A program made the translations under genes and the position numbers. Shown here piece after piece: positions 1 through 9,288 of a stretch of DNA of 64,000 nucleotides. Each line of letters begins with the position of its first letter. Position 1 is the stretch's first letter. Where the stretch lies: positions 62,001 through 126,000 of the forward strand of contig CAZMZJ010000001.1 in the NCBI GenBank assembly GCA_964570825.1, read 5' to 3'. The notes below the pieces were generated by a model. It ran no database searches. It was not told the DNA's origin and was given only the letters and a program-made list of their open reading frames with translations. The DNA comes from UMGS1002 sp964570825 (GTDB lineage: Bacteria; Bacillota; Clostridia; Oscillospirales; CAG-272).

Positions 1-669
1 AAAAGCGATTTGCCCGAACAATGGAAAATAAATTACGGGAATCTGATGTTTACACTGCGCCCGATGGGTTTTAAGCACACGGGGCTTTTTCCCGAACAGG
101 CCGCCAACTGGGACTGGTTCTCGGAACTTATTAAAAAATCCGGAAGGAAAATCAATGTCCTGAATCTTTTCGCTTACACAGGAGGCGCGACTTTAGCCGC
201 AGCCGCCGCGGGCGCGGCGGTCTGCCACGTGGACGCAGCCAGGGGAATGGTCCAGCAGGCAAAGGAAAACGCTATGCAAAGCGGGCTCGGCTCAGCTCCG
301 ATACGCTATATCGTCGACGATTGCAAAAAATTCGTCGAACGCGAAATACGCAGAGGCTCGAAATACGACGCTGTAATAATGGATCCGCCGTCCTACGGCC
401 GAGGGCCGTCGGGCGAAATCTGGAAGATAGAGGACAGCATAGACGGACTCGTAAGCCTTTCTTCACAGGTGCTTTCGGACAAGCCGCTCTTTTTCCTCAT
501 TAATTCATACACAACCGGACTTTCGCCGCTGGCTATGAAATATATACTCGATATCAGAATTAAAAGACAATTTGGCGGCGCAACGGAAGCAGATGAACTC
601 GCCCTGCCGGTAACCTCGACCGGTGGCTTTCTCCCGTGCGGCGCAGCCGCCCGCTGGACTGCGGAATAA
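1..669 (+). CDS. Class I SAM-dependent rRNA methyltransferase, 3' part of gene
   Basis: The reading frame is open from base 1 (codons for K-S-D-L-P-E-Q-W), so the gene starts upstream of the window and only about 222 C-terminal residues are seen. The segment NLFAYTGGATLAAAAAGA is the glycine-rich SAM-binding motif I, followed by the acidic VDAARG loop. VIMDPPSYGRGPSGE is the catalytic DPPSYG motif of the COG1092/PF10672 family (RlmI/RlmK-like 23S rRNA methyltransferases). The end, LPVTSTGGFLPCGAAARW, is the normal C-terminus of this family, so the 3' end is intact. The TTG at 10 lies inside the protein and is not the start. The exact rRNA target cannot be assigned. Confidence 0.85.
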   Translation, partial: KSDLPEQWKINYGNLMFTLRPMGFKHTGLFPEQAANWDWFSELIKKSGRKINVLNLFAYTGGATLAAAAAGAAVCHVDAARGMVQQAKENAMQSGLGSAPIRYIVDDCKKFVEREIRRGSKYDAVIMDPPSYGRGPSGEIWKIEDSIDGLVSLSSQVLSDKPLFFLINSYTTGLSPLAMKYILDIRIKRQFGGATEADELALPVTSTGGFLPCGAAARWTAE

Positions 670-793
670 TGCAGAAATGCGGTGAGATGCGGCTTCCCGA
701 AGTTAAGCTGGTCAAAAGCTGCCGAAATTGAAGCAGCTCGAATCAAAGTTCTTCTTGAAATTTAGATATTTTTTAACCGAATGGACGTTTGAA

Positions 794-1666
794 ATGGAAG
801 ATTATTTTATAAAAACGGAGCACCTTTCATGCAACTACAAGGATGAGAACGGGCGCGAGGCTCCGGCTCTCATCGATATAAATCTGAATATAAAAAAAGG
901 CGAATATATTGCAATTATCGGCCGGAACGGCTCGGGCAAGTCAACACTTGCAAAGCTGTTAAATATGATACTTGATCCCGTGTCGGGCAGAATATTCATC
1001 GACGGAAAGGAAATTACGTCGGGAAACCTTACCGACAGTGAAATCCTCGATATACGGCGCAAGGTTGGCATGGTTTTCCAGAACCCCGACAACCAGCTTG
1101 TGGCAACAATAGTTGAGGAGGACATTGCTTTCGGCCCGGAAAACCTCGGCATACCCGCGCCGGAAATAAGAAGGCGAGTCGACGAGGCGCTTGAAGCGGT
1201 AGGCATGAAGGGATACGAGAGACATGAGCCGCACCGCCTGTCGGGCGGTCAGAAGCAGAGAATAGCCATCGCCGGAGTGCTGGCTATGAATCCCGAATGC
1301 ATTATCCTTGATGAATCGACCGCTATGCTTGACCCGCGCGGGCGCACAGAGGTCATGAACATTGTCGAGAAGCTAAACCGGGAGCGCGGGATTACAGTCA
1401 TAATGATAACGCATTATATGAACGAGGCGGTTAGGGCAGACCGCGTTATAATTCTCAACGACGGCAGGCTGCTGCGCGACTGCACGCCTAAAGAGCTTTT
1501 TTCCCAGCCGGATTTTTTACGCCGTTACGGACTTGATGTCCCTCAATCGGTCGAGCTTGTGGACGAACTTCGCCGACACGGGGTGAAGATAGGCGGGGTA
1601 CCGATCACGCCCGACGAGTGCGCATCTGAAATTTTTAGGTATTTATCCGATAAGGTTGTATCATGA
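794..1666 (+). CDS. ecfA1: Energy-coupling factor transporter ATPase EcfA1
   Basis: One of the two nucleotide-binding subunits of the energy-coupling factor module that powers vitamin and metal S-components at the cytoplasmic membrane. Visible are Walker A GRNGSGKST, Q-loop VFQNPDNQL, signature LSGGQKQR and Walker B CIILDESTAMLD. The frame is open upstream to a TTG at 728, but the ATG at 794 (MEDYFIKTEHLSCNY) fits the family N-terminus and gives 290 residues, the usual length. Its stop overlaps the next ATPase start by 4 bp (ATGA), showing translational coupling. No S-component gene is adjacent, as expected for group II ECF systems with a shared energizer. Confidence 0.95.
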   Translation: MEDYFIKTEHLSCNYKDENGREAPALIDINLNIKKGEYIAIIGRNGSGKSTLAKLLNMILDPVSGRIFIDGKEITSGNLTDSEILDIRRKVGMVFQNPDNQLVATIVEEDIAFGPENLGIPAPEIRRRVDEALEAVGMKGYERHEPHRLSGGQKQRIAIAGVLAMNPECIILDESTAMLDPRGRTEVMNIVEKLNRERGITVIMITHYMNEAVRADRVIILNDGRLLRDCTPKELFSQPDFLRRYGLDVPQSVELVDELRRHGVKIGGVPITPDECASEIFRYLSDKVVS

Positions 1667-2511
1667 CAAAAATTAAGCTTGAAAAAATAAATTATGTTTA
1701 CAGCGCTGACACTCCGTATGAAACATTCGCTCTTAAGGATGTAGATCTTGAAATTGAAGAGGGAACGGTCACCGGTATAATCGGGCATACAGGTTCGGGA
1801 AAATCAACGATGATGATGCTCCTGAACGGGCTTGAAAAGCCGGAAAAGGGCCGCGTCATGCTTGACGGCGTCGACATATGGGAAAATCCCAAGGAAATAT
1901 ATAAAGTGCGCTTCCGGGTCGGCCTTGTTATGCAGTATCCCGAATATCAACTTTTCGAGGAAACTGTGGAGAAGGATATCGCCTTCGGACCGCGGAACAT
2001 GGGGCTTACGGAGAGCGAGATAAGCAAAAGAGTAGCGGAAACGGCGGATATCGTCGGACTCGACCGCGACCTTATGACAAAATCGCCGTTCGATCTTTCA
2101 GGCGGAGAAAAACGCAGGGCTGCCATCGCCGGAATAATGGCGATGAGGCCTGATGTGCTTGTGCTCGACGAACCCGCGGCAGGGCTTGACCCGGCCGGAA
2201 GAGAAAGAATATTCGCTGCGGTCCGCAATTACAGAAGGCAGACCGGATCAACAGTCATAATTGTCAGCCACAGTATGGAGGATATGGCAGGCATCTGCGA
2301 CAGGATCATAGTCATGTTCGAGGGCCGGGTTAAAATGTGCGGAACGACAAAAGAAATATTTTCGCGCGCTTCGGAGCTGCGCGAAATAGGACTCGATGTT
2401 CCCGAAATATCCCGCCTTATGCTCAGGTTAAAAGAGATGGGCGCCCCGGTCGGGGATATCCCGTATACTGTTGACGACGCGGTAAGCGCCATTATGAAAA
2501 TGCTTAAATAA
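1663..2511 (+). CDS. ecfA2: Energy-coupling factor transporter ATPase EcfA2
   Basis: Second ATPase of the ECF module, pairing with EcfA1 as a heterodimer. It has Walker A GHTGSGKST, Q-loop VMQYPEYQLFEETV, signature LSGGEKRRAAIAG, Walker B VLVLDEPAAGLD and H-loop VSHSMEDM. The 282-residue length is typical. It starts in an ATGA overlap with ecfA1. The order ecfA1-ecfA2-ecfT-truA is the conserved Bacillota arrangement, which supports EcfA assignments over cobalt-specific CbiO. Confidence 0.95.
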   Translation: MTKIKLEKINYVYSADTPYETFALKDVDLEIEEGTVTGIIGHTGSGKSTMMMLLNGLEKPEKGRVMLDGVDIWENPKEIYKVRFRVGLVMQYPEYQLFEETVEKDIAFGPRNMGLTESEISKRVAETADIVGLDRDLMTKSPFDLSGGEKRRAAIAGIMAMRPDVLVLDEPAAGLDPAGRERIFAAVRNYRRQTGSTVIIVSHSMEDMAGICDRIIVMFEGRVKMCGTTKEIFSRASELREIGLDVPEISRLMLRLKEMGAPVGDIPYTVDDAVSAIMKMLK

Positions 2512-2518
2512 ATTATCA

Positions 2519-2558
2519 TGCCGTGCGGTTTTCTGCTTAAGCTTTCCGGCACGGCGGG
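2519..2558 (+). other. Intergenic hairpin between ecfA2 and ecfT
   Basis: An inverted repeat (left arm TGCCGTGCGG, right arm CCGGCACGGCG, one bulged base) occupies the 67-bp gap between ecfA2 and ecfT. No T-run follows, so it is not a clear terminator. It could stabilise or partly attenuate the message ahead of the membrane subunit. Function not established. Confidence 0.4.
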
Positions 2559-2578
2559 AAAGGCACTGTCCCAGAAAA

Positions 2579-3400
2579 ATGAACAACATTGCATTTGGTC
2601 AATATTATCCCACCAGATCGCTGATACACAGTCTTGACGCGAGATTCAAGGTTGTGCTGGCAATTCTCTATATAGCCTGCTCCTTTTTATGCAGGAACAT
2701 CATTAGCTTCGCGGCGCTCCTCGCTTCAGCGGCGGTTCTCGTTGCGGTGTCAGGCATTCCTTTCAAAACGGTGCTGCGCTCGCTAAAGCCAATAATCTTC
2801 ATCCTTCTGTTCACTGCAGTTATCAATATGTTCTTTACTACCGGCAGCACAATACTCTTTTCCTGGTGGAAAATTACGGTGTACTATGAAGGTGTAATGA
2901 ACGCCCTTTTCATCGCGGCGAGAATTATTGTGCTGATAATCGGAACAAGCATATTTATGACATATACGACGTCGCCGATTGAGCTGACCGACGCTCTTGA
3001 GAGCCTTATGTATCCTTTTAAGCTGGTCAAGCTGCCGGTTCACGAGTTCGCAATGATGATAACAATCGCTCTGCGCTTCATTCCGACTCTTACGGAAGAA
3101 ACAAATAAAATAATGGCCGCGCAGAAAGCGCGAGGCGCGGATTTTACAAGCGGAAGCATTTTCAAACGCGCAAAGGCTCTGATTCCGGTGCTTGTTCCGC
3201 TTTTCGTATCTGCTTTCCGTCGCGCCGACGATCTGGCGACGGCAATGGAATGCCGCTGCTACCACGGCGGCGAGGGGCGGACACGATTAAACGTTCCGCA
3301 TTGCCGCCCAAGGGATTTCGTTATGCTCGGCATAATGATCCTCTTTGGCACGGCGCTTGTTTTGATCAACATATTCGGATTCGGCTATACAATGGCATAG
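2579..3400 (+). CDS. ecfT: Energy-coupling factor transporter transmembrane protein EcfT
   Basis: Membrane scaffold of the ECF module that links the ATPases to S-components. The 273-residue protein has several hydrophobic segments (residues roughly 25-60, 65-90, 100-125, 245-270) and the long cytoplasmic coupling-helix region. The first Ala-Arg-Gly coupling motif is present as AQKARGADF. The second, usually A-R-G in EARGY, reads AMECRCYHGGEGRTRL: the arginine is kept but both flanking small residues are cysteine. Directly downstream of ecfA1-ecfA2 and followed by truA, the standard order. Confidence 0.93.
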   Translation: MNNIAFGQYYPTRSLIHSLDARFKVVLAILYIACSFLCRNIISFAALLASAAVLVAVSGIPFKTVLRSLKPIIFILLFTAVINMFFTTGSTILFSWWKITVYYEGVMNALFIAARIIVLIIGTSIFMTYTTSPIELTDALESLMYPFKLVKLPVHEFAMMITIALRFIPTLTEETNKIMAAQKARGADFTSGSIFKRAKALIPVLVPLFVSAFRRADDLATAMECRCYHGGEGRTRLNVPHCRPRDFVMLGIMILFGTALVLINIFGFGYTMA

Positions 3401-3457
3401 ATCGACACGTTTTTCAGAAGCAAAGCCAAATATTTCACCTGCAGGATGAAGGATAAG

Positions 3458-4216
3458 ATGAAACTTGTTCTCAGAATTTCATATCTCGGAACAAACTACT
3501 GCGGCTGGCAGATTCAGCCGAACGGAGTAAGCGTTCAAGAAAAGCTTAACACGGCGGTCAACAGGCTTTTCTGCCGCGAATGCGACGTTACCGGCTGCAG
3601 CCGAACAGACAGCGGAGTACATGCAAACGACTTCTGCGCCGCCGTGAACGAAAAGGGGAAAACAGGTATTGACGTCAGCATAAAATCCGACGGCATAGTC
3701 CGCGCGCTGAACACGTATCTTCCGGAGGACATAGCGGTAAAATCCGCCGAGTGGCGCGACGACAGCTTTCACCCGAGATATGATGTTAAATTCAAGGAAT
3801 ATATCTACCGCATTTACAATGCCAATATACGTTCGCCTTTTGAGGCCGGCAGATCGCTTTTCTATCCGATACCGATAAATAATGAACAGCTTGACGCAAT
3901 GAGCCGCGCGGCTTCGCTTTTTATCGGAAAGCAGGATTTCAAAGCCTTTATGGCTTCAGGCTCCGATGTCACGGATACAAAAAGAAATGTTATCAAATCG
4001 GAAATATTTAGAATTGGTGATATAATTCTGTTCAAGATCAGCGCTGACGGTTTCCTGTACAACATGGTGCGCATTATTGCGGGAACGCTGCTCGAGGTAG
4101 CCGAAGGAAAAATCAAATCCGATGAGATTCCAGATATAATAGCTTCCGGCAACCGCAGCCGCGCCGGCAGGACGCTGCCGCCGGAGGGACTGTATTTGAA
4201 CAAGGTGGTTTACTGA
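3458..4216 (+). CDS. truA: tRNA pseudouridine(38-40) synthase TruA
   Basis: Converts uridines 38-40 in the tRNA anticodon stem to pseudouridine. Hallmarks are ISYLGTNYCGWQIQPNG at the N-terminus, CSRTDSGVHA with the catalytic Asp, ARYDVKFKEYIYRI-type sequence (here PRYDVKFKEYIYRIYN) in the middle, and FLYNMVRIIAGTLLEV near the C-terminus. Two in-frame ATGs exist, 3446 and 3458. The second has AAGGA just ahead of it and gives the family-like MKLVLRISYLGTNY start, so it was chosen; the first would add four residues. It ends the ecfA1-A2-T-truA cluster. Confidence 0.95.
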   Translation: MKLVLRISYLGTNYCGWQIQPNGVSVQEKLNTAVNRLFCRECDVTGCSRTDSGVHANDFCAAVNEKGKTGIDVSIKSDGIVRALNTYLPEDIAVKSAEWRDDSFHPRYDVKFKEYIYRIYNANIRSPFEAGRSLFYPIPINNEQLDAMSRAASLFIGKQDFKAFMASGSDVTDTKRNVIKSEIFRIGDIILFKISADGFLYNMVRIIAGTLLEVAEGKIKSDEIPDIIASGNRSRAGRTLPPEGLYLNKVVY

Positions 4217-4270
4217 GCTCGGAACGCGGCTCATGTAAGTCTTGCATTTTTTCTCCGGAGGTGATATAAT

Positions 4271-5530
4271 TTGAATTCCGGATTTGGGAATTATATTAAA
4301 AATTACATTAAAAAACGCTTTCACATAAGGTCGGCCGACGAGATCCGCCTGACAGGGGAGGATTTTGAAGGACTCTATAACCCTTATTACGCAAGGCTGT
4401 CTGATATATTCCATGCAGTCGGCTTCGCTTCGTCAGCCCTTCTTGTGATATTTATTATAACTGCTGTCATATTTAATTTCAAAAGTGTCACATACGAGAA
4501 TCTGTATTATTTTATAAAAGATTTCGATGCGGTTGTGTCTTCGGACAAATATGCGACTTCGTCGGTTGTTTACAGCTATGAGGACAACAGGGAATACGCA
4601 CCTTACAAAGGAGGTCTTGTAACCGCGGGGAGCGCGTCTGTATCGGTGTTTTCAGCTACAGGACGTAAAACCGCTACCTTTTATGACGGATATGACAGGC
4701 CTGTTATACGGGCTTCTTCGAAATATTTTATAGTCTACAGCGTCAACGGCAACGAATTTTCGGTTTATAACTCCTTTGTGCGTCTTTATACTGAAAAGCT
4801 TGATTATCCGATTTTTTCTGCTGAAATCTGCGATGACGGCGAGTTTGTAATCCTGACATCTGACAGCGAATATAAATCTGTCATTTACCGGTACACGCAG
4901 AATTTCAAAAAATCCGCCGCATATTATTATAATGAATATGTGATATCGATGTCGCTGTCGCCTGACGGAAAATATCTCGCCGTATCATTGGCCGGAACCG
5001 AGAACGGAACCCTCTCATCACGCCTTAATATCTACAAGGAAAAGAGCAAGGAGCCGCAAAATCTTTGCGGTAGCATTCCGGGGCTTGTCATAAAATGCGG
5101 AGTCAAAAACGAATTTTCGCTGACCGGAAAATTGTTTTATTATTACATAAGCGGGAGCGCGATATTTCTAAAAGGTTCGGCCGATACCCCGGACGAGATC
5201 AGAATCAATGATGGCGAATCGCTTCTTGCTGTCGATTCGGACGGTTCAGGAATTATCGCCGCTGTTTCCGACAGCGAAGGATATCTCATATACATAATCC
5301 CTTATAAAGGCGGCACGGCAAGCATAAGGCTTGACGAAAAACCTTTACAGATAAAAAAACGCGGCGACATTATCTATGTCCTCTATAAAGACACGGTAGT
5401 CAGATATGATGTTTTATCCGGAACATATGAAAAAAAAGCATGTGCGGCGGGAGCCGAGAATATCATAGTATCGTCAGAGAATTATATATTTGTATGCTAC
5501 GCATCAAGAGCCGTCAGCATCGGATACTGA
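4271..5530 (+). CDS. Membrane-anchored DUF5711-like protein, probable beta-propeller ectodomain
   Basis: 419 residues of unknown function. There is a basic, cytosolic N-terminus (about 50 residues), one hydrophobic helix at about residues 52-72 (SSALLVIFIITAVIF), then a long extracytoplasmic region. This holds repeated short beta-strand units such as GKYLAVSLAG and GEFVILTSDSE that resemble propeller blades. The overall architecture resembles the clostridial DUF5711 family. The start is a TTG at 4271: a near-perfect Shine-Dalgarno GGAGGTGAT at 4256-4264 sits six bases upstream, which decides it. Next to a CvpA-like gene, so an envelope role is likely. Confidence 0.6.
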   Translation: MNSGFGNYIKNYIKKRFHIRSADEIRLTGEDFEGLYNPYYARLSDIFHAVGFASSALLVIFIITAVIFNFKSVTYENLYYFIKDFDAVVSSDKYATSSVVYSYEDNREYAPYKGGLVTAGSASVSVFSATGRKTATFYDGYDRPVIRASSKYFIVYSVNGNEFSVYNSFVRLYTEKLDYPIFSAEICDDGEFVILTSDSEYKSVIYRYTQNFKKSAAYYYNEYVISMSLSPDGKYLAVSLAGTENGTLSSRLNIYKEKSKEPQNLCGSIPGLVIKCGVKNEFSLTGKLFYYYISGSAIFLKGSADTPDEIRINDGESLLAVDSDGSGIIAAVSDSEGYLIYIIPYKGGTASIRLDEKPLQIKKRGDIIYVLYKDTVVRYDVLSGTYEKKACAAGAENIIVSSENYIFVCYASRAVSIGY

Positions 5531-5557
5531 GCATTAAAATAGAAAGGATTATGAAAA

Positions 5558-6259
5558 ATGAATTATGCGCTTGACCTTATAATCATTTTAATTGCCGTTG
5601 CCACAATAATAATATATTATATCAAGGGTTTTGTAAAAGCCGTGCTCGGATTCGGAAAGGTAATTCTTGCGGTGATTATCTCATCGCTTTTCGGCAGGGG
5701 GCTCGGAAGCTTTATTGCCGATAGATTTATGAATTCCAGAATAACCGAATCGGTATATAACTCCATATCGGGTATGTATGGATCCGAAGCTGTCACATTC
5801 GATATGTCGGAAATACTGCAAAAAACGCCGAAAGCGCTTATCACGCTTGCCGAAAAATGCGGCGTTAATGTTAACGAGCTGGCATTAAAGTATTCCGGCG
5901 ATACGGCGGCGTCAAGCGAGCGGCTTCATGAATTTTCGGCGGACATAGCGCTTCCGATTTCAGGGTTCGTTTCAAAAATTCTCGGCTATGTGCTGGTTTT
6001 CATAGCCGCCTACATACTGCTTGCGATCGCAGCATTCTTTATAAATAAAATCGCCGAGCTTCCCGTACTGCACACAATCAACAAGCTTTTGGGGCTTTGT
6101 CTCGGCGTGGCTTGCTCGTTCATATATATTGTGCTGTTCGTGTTTATCGCCAACGCCGTAATATATTATATTGTCGCTTCCGGCAATCAGGCGGCGGCAC
6201 TTGAAATAATCAACAAAACCGTCATTTTTAAGTTTATCAGCGAATTGAAAATTATATGA
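5558..6259 (+). CDS. CvpA family membrane protein
   Basis: 233-residue integral membrane protein with hydrophobic segments near residues 4-22, 28-45, 133-160 and 180-205. The N-terminal pattern DLIIILIAVATIIIYYIKGFVKAVLG, with an early Y-x-KGF turn, is typical of the CvpA (colicin V production) family, whose biochemical role is still uncertain. It starts at ATG 5558 after AAAGGA, and its TGA overlaps the ATGATG start of the downstream lipid synthase, so the two are translationally coupled. Confidence 0.65.
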   Translation: MNYALDLIIILIAVATIIIYYIKGFVKAVLGFGKVILAVIISSLFGRGLGSFIADRFMNSRITESVYNSISGMYGSEAVTFDMSEILQKTPKALITLAEKCGVNVNELALKYSGDTAASSERLHEFSADIALPISGFVSKILGYVLVFIAAYILLAIAAFFINKIAELPVLHTINKLLGLCLGVACSFIYIVLFVFIANAVIYYIVASGNQAAALEIINKTVIFKFISELKII

Positions 6260-6843
6260 TGAAAAAAGAGAATATTCCGAATATTTTAAGCGTTTTCAGG
6301 CTTTTCCTTATTATTGTCTTTGTATTTTTCATTTTCTACGATTTCCCGAAGTACTGCATCGCCGCTGCGGCGGTATATCTTGTCGCGGGAATAACCGATG
6401 TCCTCGACGGCTGGCTCGCACGGAAGTGCGGCTGGGTCACAAGGACCGGTAAAATCCTTGACCCGATTGCGGACAAGCTTTTCCAGATGACTGTGCTCGT
6501 CTGCCTCTCGGCAAAGTTCCTGCTTCCGGTCTGGCTGATAATTCCGTTCATATTAAAGGAATTGCTTCAGTTAACGCTCGGGTTCCTGATGATGAAAAAG
6601 CGCAATGTCGTTGTCCACAGCAGCTGGTACGGAAAAGCTGCGACCGTCGCCCTTTGCGCGGCGGGACTGCTGGTGCTCGCGCTTGCGGACAAGATTGAAG
6701 AATATAAATTTTATATAAATATGTCTTATATAATTATTCTTATCTACATGTTGATTGTTATGGCGCTTTATATCGCTAAATACATAAATGTGAAGTCTGA
6801 TGAGGATAATGTTATAACACATGTGGCTGATATAAGAAAGTGA
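6256..6843 (+). CDS. pgsA: CDP-alcohol phosphatidyltransferase, probable phosphatidylglycerophosphate synthase
   Basis: Membrane enzyme transferring a phosphatidyl group from CDP-diacylglycerol, most likely to glycerol-3-phosphate in phosphatidylglycerol synthesis. The CDP-alcohol signature D-x2-DG-x2-AR-x8-G-x3-D-x3-D is complete (D48, D51-G52, A55-R56, G65, D69, D73). At 195 residues with about five or six membrane helices it fits PgsA. The substrate alcohol cannot be proved from sequence; cardiolipin or inositol-phosphate synthases share the motif. It overlaps the CvpA-like gene and is followed within 12 bp by the Clp ATPase gene. Confidence 0.82.
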   Translation: MMKKENIPNILSVFRLFLIIVFVFFIFYDFPKYCIAAAAVYLVAGITDVLDGWLARKCGWVTRTGKILDPIADKLFQMTVLVCLSAKFLLPVWLIIPFILKELLQLTLGFLMMKKRNVVVHSSWYGKAATVALCAAGLLVLALADKIEEYKFYINMSYIIILIYMLIVMALYIAKYINVKSDEDNVITHVADIRK

Positions 6844-6854
6844 AGAAATAACCG

Positions 6855-9185
6855 ATGGTAATGTGTACAAGATGTAAAAAAAGAGTCGCAGCCGTTTTTG
6901 TCACGAAAGTTGAAAACGGTGAAAAAATAACCGAGGGCCTTTGCCTTAAGTGCGCTAAGGAGCTCGGGCTTCCGGTAGACAATGTGCTGGGAGATATAAT
7001 GGGCAAGCTCGGACTTACGCCCGAACAGCTTGAAAACATGGAGAACGACGTCACCCAGCTTATCAACAGCGAAGGCGGTCTGCCGTCCGATGCCGACGAC
7101 ACGGAGGACGGCGGAGCACCGGCCATAGATTTCCCAAAGCTTTTACGCGAAAGCGGTCTTATACCCGAAAACGGCAAGGACGGCGAGCGCGAACAGGAAA
7201 AAGAAAAAGACAAGAAAAAGGCCGCCCCAGAGCCAAAGCAGAAAAGCGAGAAGAAACGCAAATTCCTCGACACATACTGCAGAAATCTGACCAAACTTGC
7301 GAGCGAAGGCAAAATCGACCGTATTGTAGGACGGGAGAGAGAGCTGGCAAGAGTAATTCAGATTCTCTGCCGCAGACAGAAAAACAACCCGTGCCTCATC
7401 GGCGAGCCGGGAGTCGGGAAAACCGCTATTGCGGAGGCGCTGGCTCAGAGAATTGCGGACGGAAACGTGCCATACAAGCTTGAAGGCAAGGAGCTTTATC
7501 TTGTCGATCTTACGGCGCTTGTCGCCGGCACTCAGTTCCGCGGGCAGTTTGAGTCGAGAATACTCGGTCTTCTTTCGGAAGTCCGCGAATCGGGCAATAT
7601 TATCCTTTTCATCGACGAGGTTCACAATATTGTAGGCGCGGGCGACGCTGAGGGCAGCATGAATGCCGCAAACATACTCAAGCCCGCGCTCTCAAGGGGT
7701 GAGGTTCAGGTAATCGGCGCCACAACGCTTACCGAATACAGAAAATATATCGAGAAGGATACCGCGCTCGAGCGCCGCTTCCAGCCGGTGACAGTCAACG
7801 AACCGTCTGTAGTCGACACTGTCGAAATGCTGCGCGGAATCAAGCATTATTACGAGGACTATCACAAGGTTAAAATTTCTGATGACATTTTGCGCCTTAC
7901 AGTAAAACTTTCGGAACGTTATATTACAGACAGATACCTGCCCGACAAGGCCATTGATCTGCTCGACGAGGCGGCATCGCAGCTGTCTTTATCCAGCGCG
8001 CCCCTTAACGAATGCTATAGAATAAAAGATAAGCTGCTTGAACTGAAAGCTTCACGCGAGGAGCTTGAAAATATGACATCCGAGAGCGGTATGTCGGAGA
8101 ATGAAAAATACGAAAAAATCGCAAAAATCAAGGCTGAGGAGATGAAGCTTGCCGATAAGCTTCATAATAATGAGATCCTTTGCAGCGAAGTCTCGCTGCG
8201 CCCGGACGACCTTGCCAGGGTCATTGAAATCTGGACCGGCATCCCCGCGGCTTCAATCACCGAAAACGAATTCGAGCGGATAGACAAGCTTGAGGAGCGT
8301 CTAAAAAAGAGAATTATCGGGCAGGATGAGGCAGTCAGCGCGGTCGCACGCGCAATAAAACGCAACCGCGCGGGTGTCAGCGCCAAGAGAAAGCCCGTGT
8401 CGTTTATTTTCGCCGGCCCGACAGGAGTGGGAAAAACAGAGCTTGTCAAAACTCTTGCGGCGGATTTGTTTGACACACCCGAAACACTAATCCGGCTCGA
8501 CATGTCTGAATTTATGGAAAAACATTCTGTGTCAAGAATTATAGGGGCGCCTCCAGGATACGTCGGCTATGATGAAGCCGGGCAGCTGACAGAGAAAATC
8601 CGCCGCCGCCCGTATTCGGTCGTGCTCTTTGACGAAATTGAGAAAGCACATCCGGACGTGCTGAACATTCTTCTTCAGATTCTTGACGACGGACGGATAA
8701 CCGACGCTCACGGAAAGACTGTTAATTTTGAAAACACGATACTTGTAATGACGACTAACGCCGGCTCGGACAAGAGCACAACCCCGATAGGCTACTCGAA
8801 CGACAGCGGTGAAGCGGCAAGAGAAAAAACGCAGAAAGCGCTTGAGTCGTTCCTGCGCCCGGAATTCATTAACCGTGTGGACGAAATAATTACTTTCCGC
8901 CAGCTGAACATGGATGATTTCAAAAAGATTGCCTGCATAATGCTTGACGAGCTTAAAGCCGCGCTTGAAGAAAAAAATATAAGTCTTTCATATTCCGACG
9001 GAGCCGCAGCCCTTATCGCCGAGAAGGCTTATTCCGCCAAGTACGGCGCCAGAAATCTCCGCAGGTATATCCAGACCGAGGTTGAAGACAAGCTTGCGGA
9101 AATCATCATTTCAGATTACAACAAGGTCTGCTCAAAGGCCTCGGTTACCGAATCCGACGGCAGGCTAAAAATTCTTTGCATCTGA
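6855..9185 (+). CDS. ClpE-like AAA+ ATPase with N-terminal zinc finger
   Basis: Class I HSP100 unfoldase that likely feeds substrates to ClpP. Instead of a Clp-N repeat domain it begins with a four-cysteine zinc finger (C4-x2-C7 and C30-x2-C33), as in ClpE and McsA. A charged linker (about residues 95-140) follows. The first AAA domain has Walker A GEPGVGKT and Walker B ILFIDEVHNIVGAG, a middle region contains a UVR-like coiled segment (about 405-435), and the second AAA domain has GPTGVGKT and VVLFDEIEKAHPDV. The 776-residue length agrees with ClpE rather than ClpC (about 810). A second in-frame ATG at 6861 is possible. ClpP and ClpX are encoded separately near 45 kb. Confidence 0.88.
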   Translation: MVMCTRCKKRVAAVFVTKVENGEKITEGLCLKCAKELGLPVDNVLGDIMGKLGLTPEQLENMENDVTQLINSEGGLPSDADDTEDGGAPAIDFPKLLRESGLIPENGKDGEREQEKEKDKKKAAPEPKQKSEKKRKFLDTYCRNLTKLASEGKIDRIVGRERELARVIQILCRRQKNNPCLIGEPGVGKTAIAEALAQRIADGNVPYKLEGKELYLVDLTALVAGTQFRGQFESRILGLLSEVRESGNIILFIDEVHNIVGAGDAEGSMNAANILKPALSRGEVQVIGATTLTEYRKYIEKDTALERRFQPVTVNEPSVVDTVEMLRGIKHYYEDYHKVKISDDILRLTVKLSERYITDRYLPDKAIDLLDEAASQLSLSSAPLNECYRIKDKLLELKASREELENMTSESGMSENEKYEKIAKIKAEEMKLADKLHNNEILCSEVSLRPDDLARVIEIWTGIPAASITENEFERIDKLEERLKKRIIGQDEAVSAVARAIKRNRAGVSAKRKPVSFIFAGPTGVGKTELVKTLAADLFDTPETLIRLDMSEFMEKHSVSRIIGAPPGYVGYDEAGQLTEKIRRRPYSVVLFDEIEKAHPDVLNILLQILDDGRITDAHGKTVNFENTILVMTTNAGSDKSTTPIGYSNDSGEAAREKTQKALESFLRPEFINRVDEIITFRQLNMDDFKKIACIMLDELKAALEEKNISLSYSDGAAALIAEKAYSAKYGARNLRRYIQTEVEDKLAEIIISDYNKVCSKASVTESDGRLKILCI

Positions 9186-9288
9186 TTGTTTCCGGAGATA
9201 TGGAATTTTTCGGAATCCCCAATATGGTTTTCATCATGTTGCACATTTTTCATTCATCTCCGTTTTATGAAAGGAACAGGACAAATCT

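Noticed and set aside
393..746. 117-codon minus-strand frame at the window start
   Set aside because: Antisense to the end of the methyltransferase gene; no family resemblance.
2783..3265. 160-codon minus-strand frame
   Set aside because: Antisense to ecfT, no start signal and no recognisable domain.
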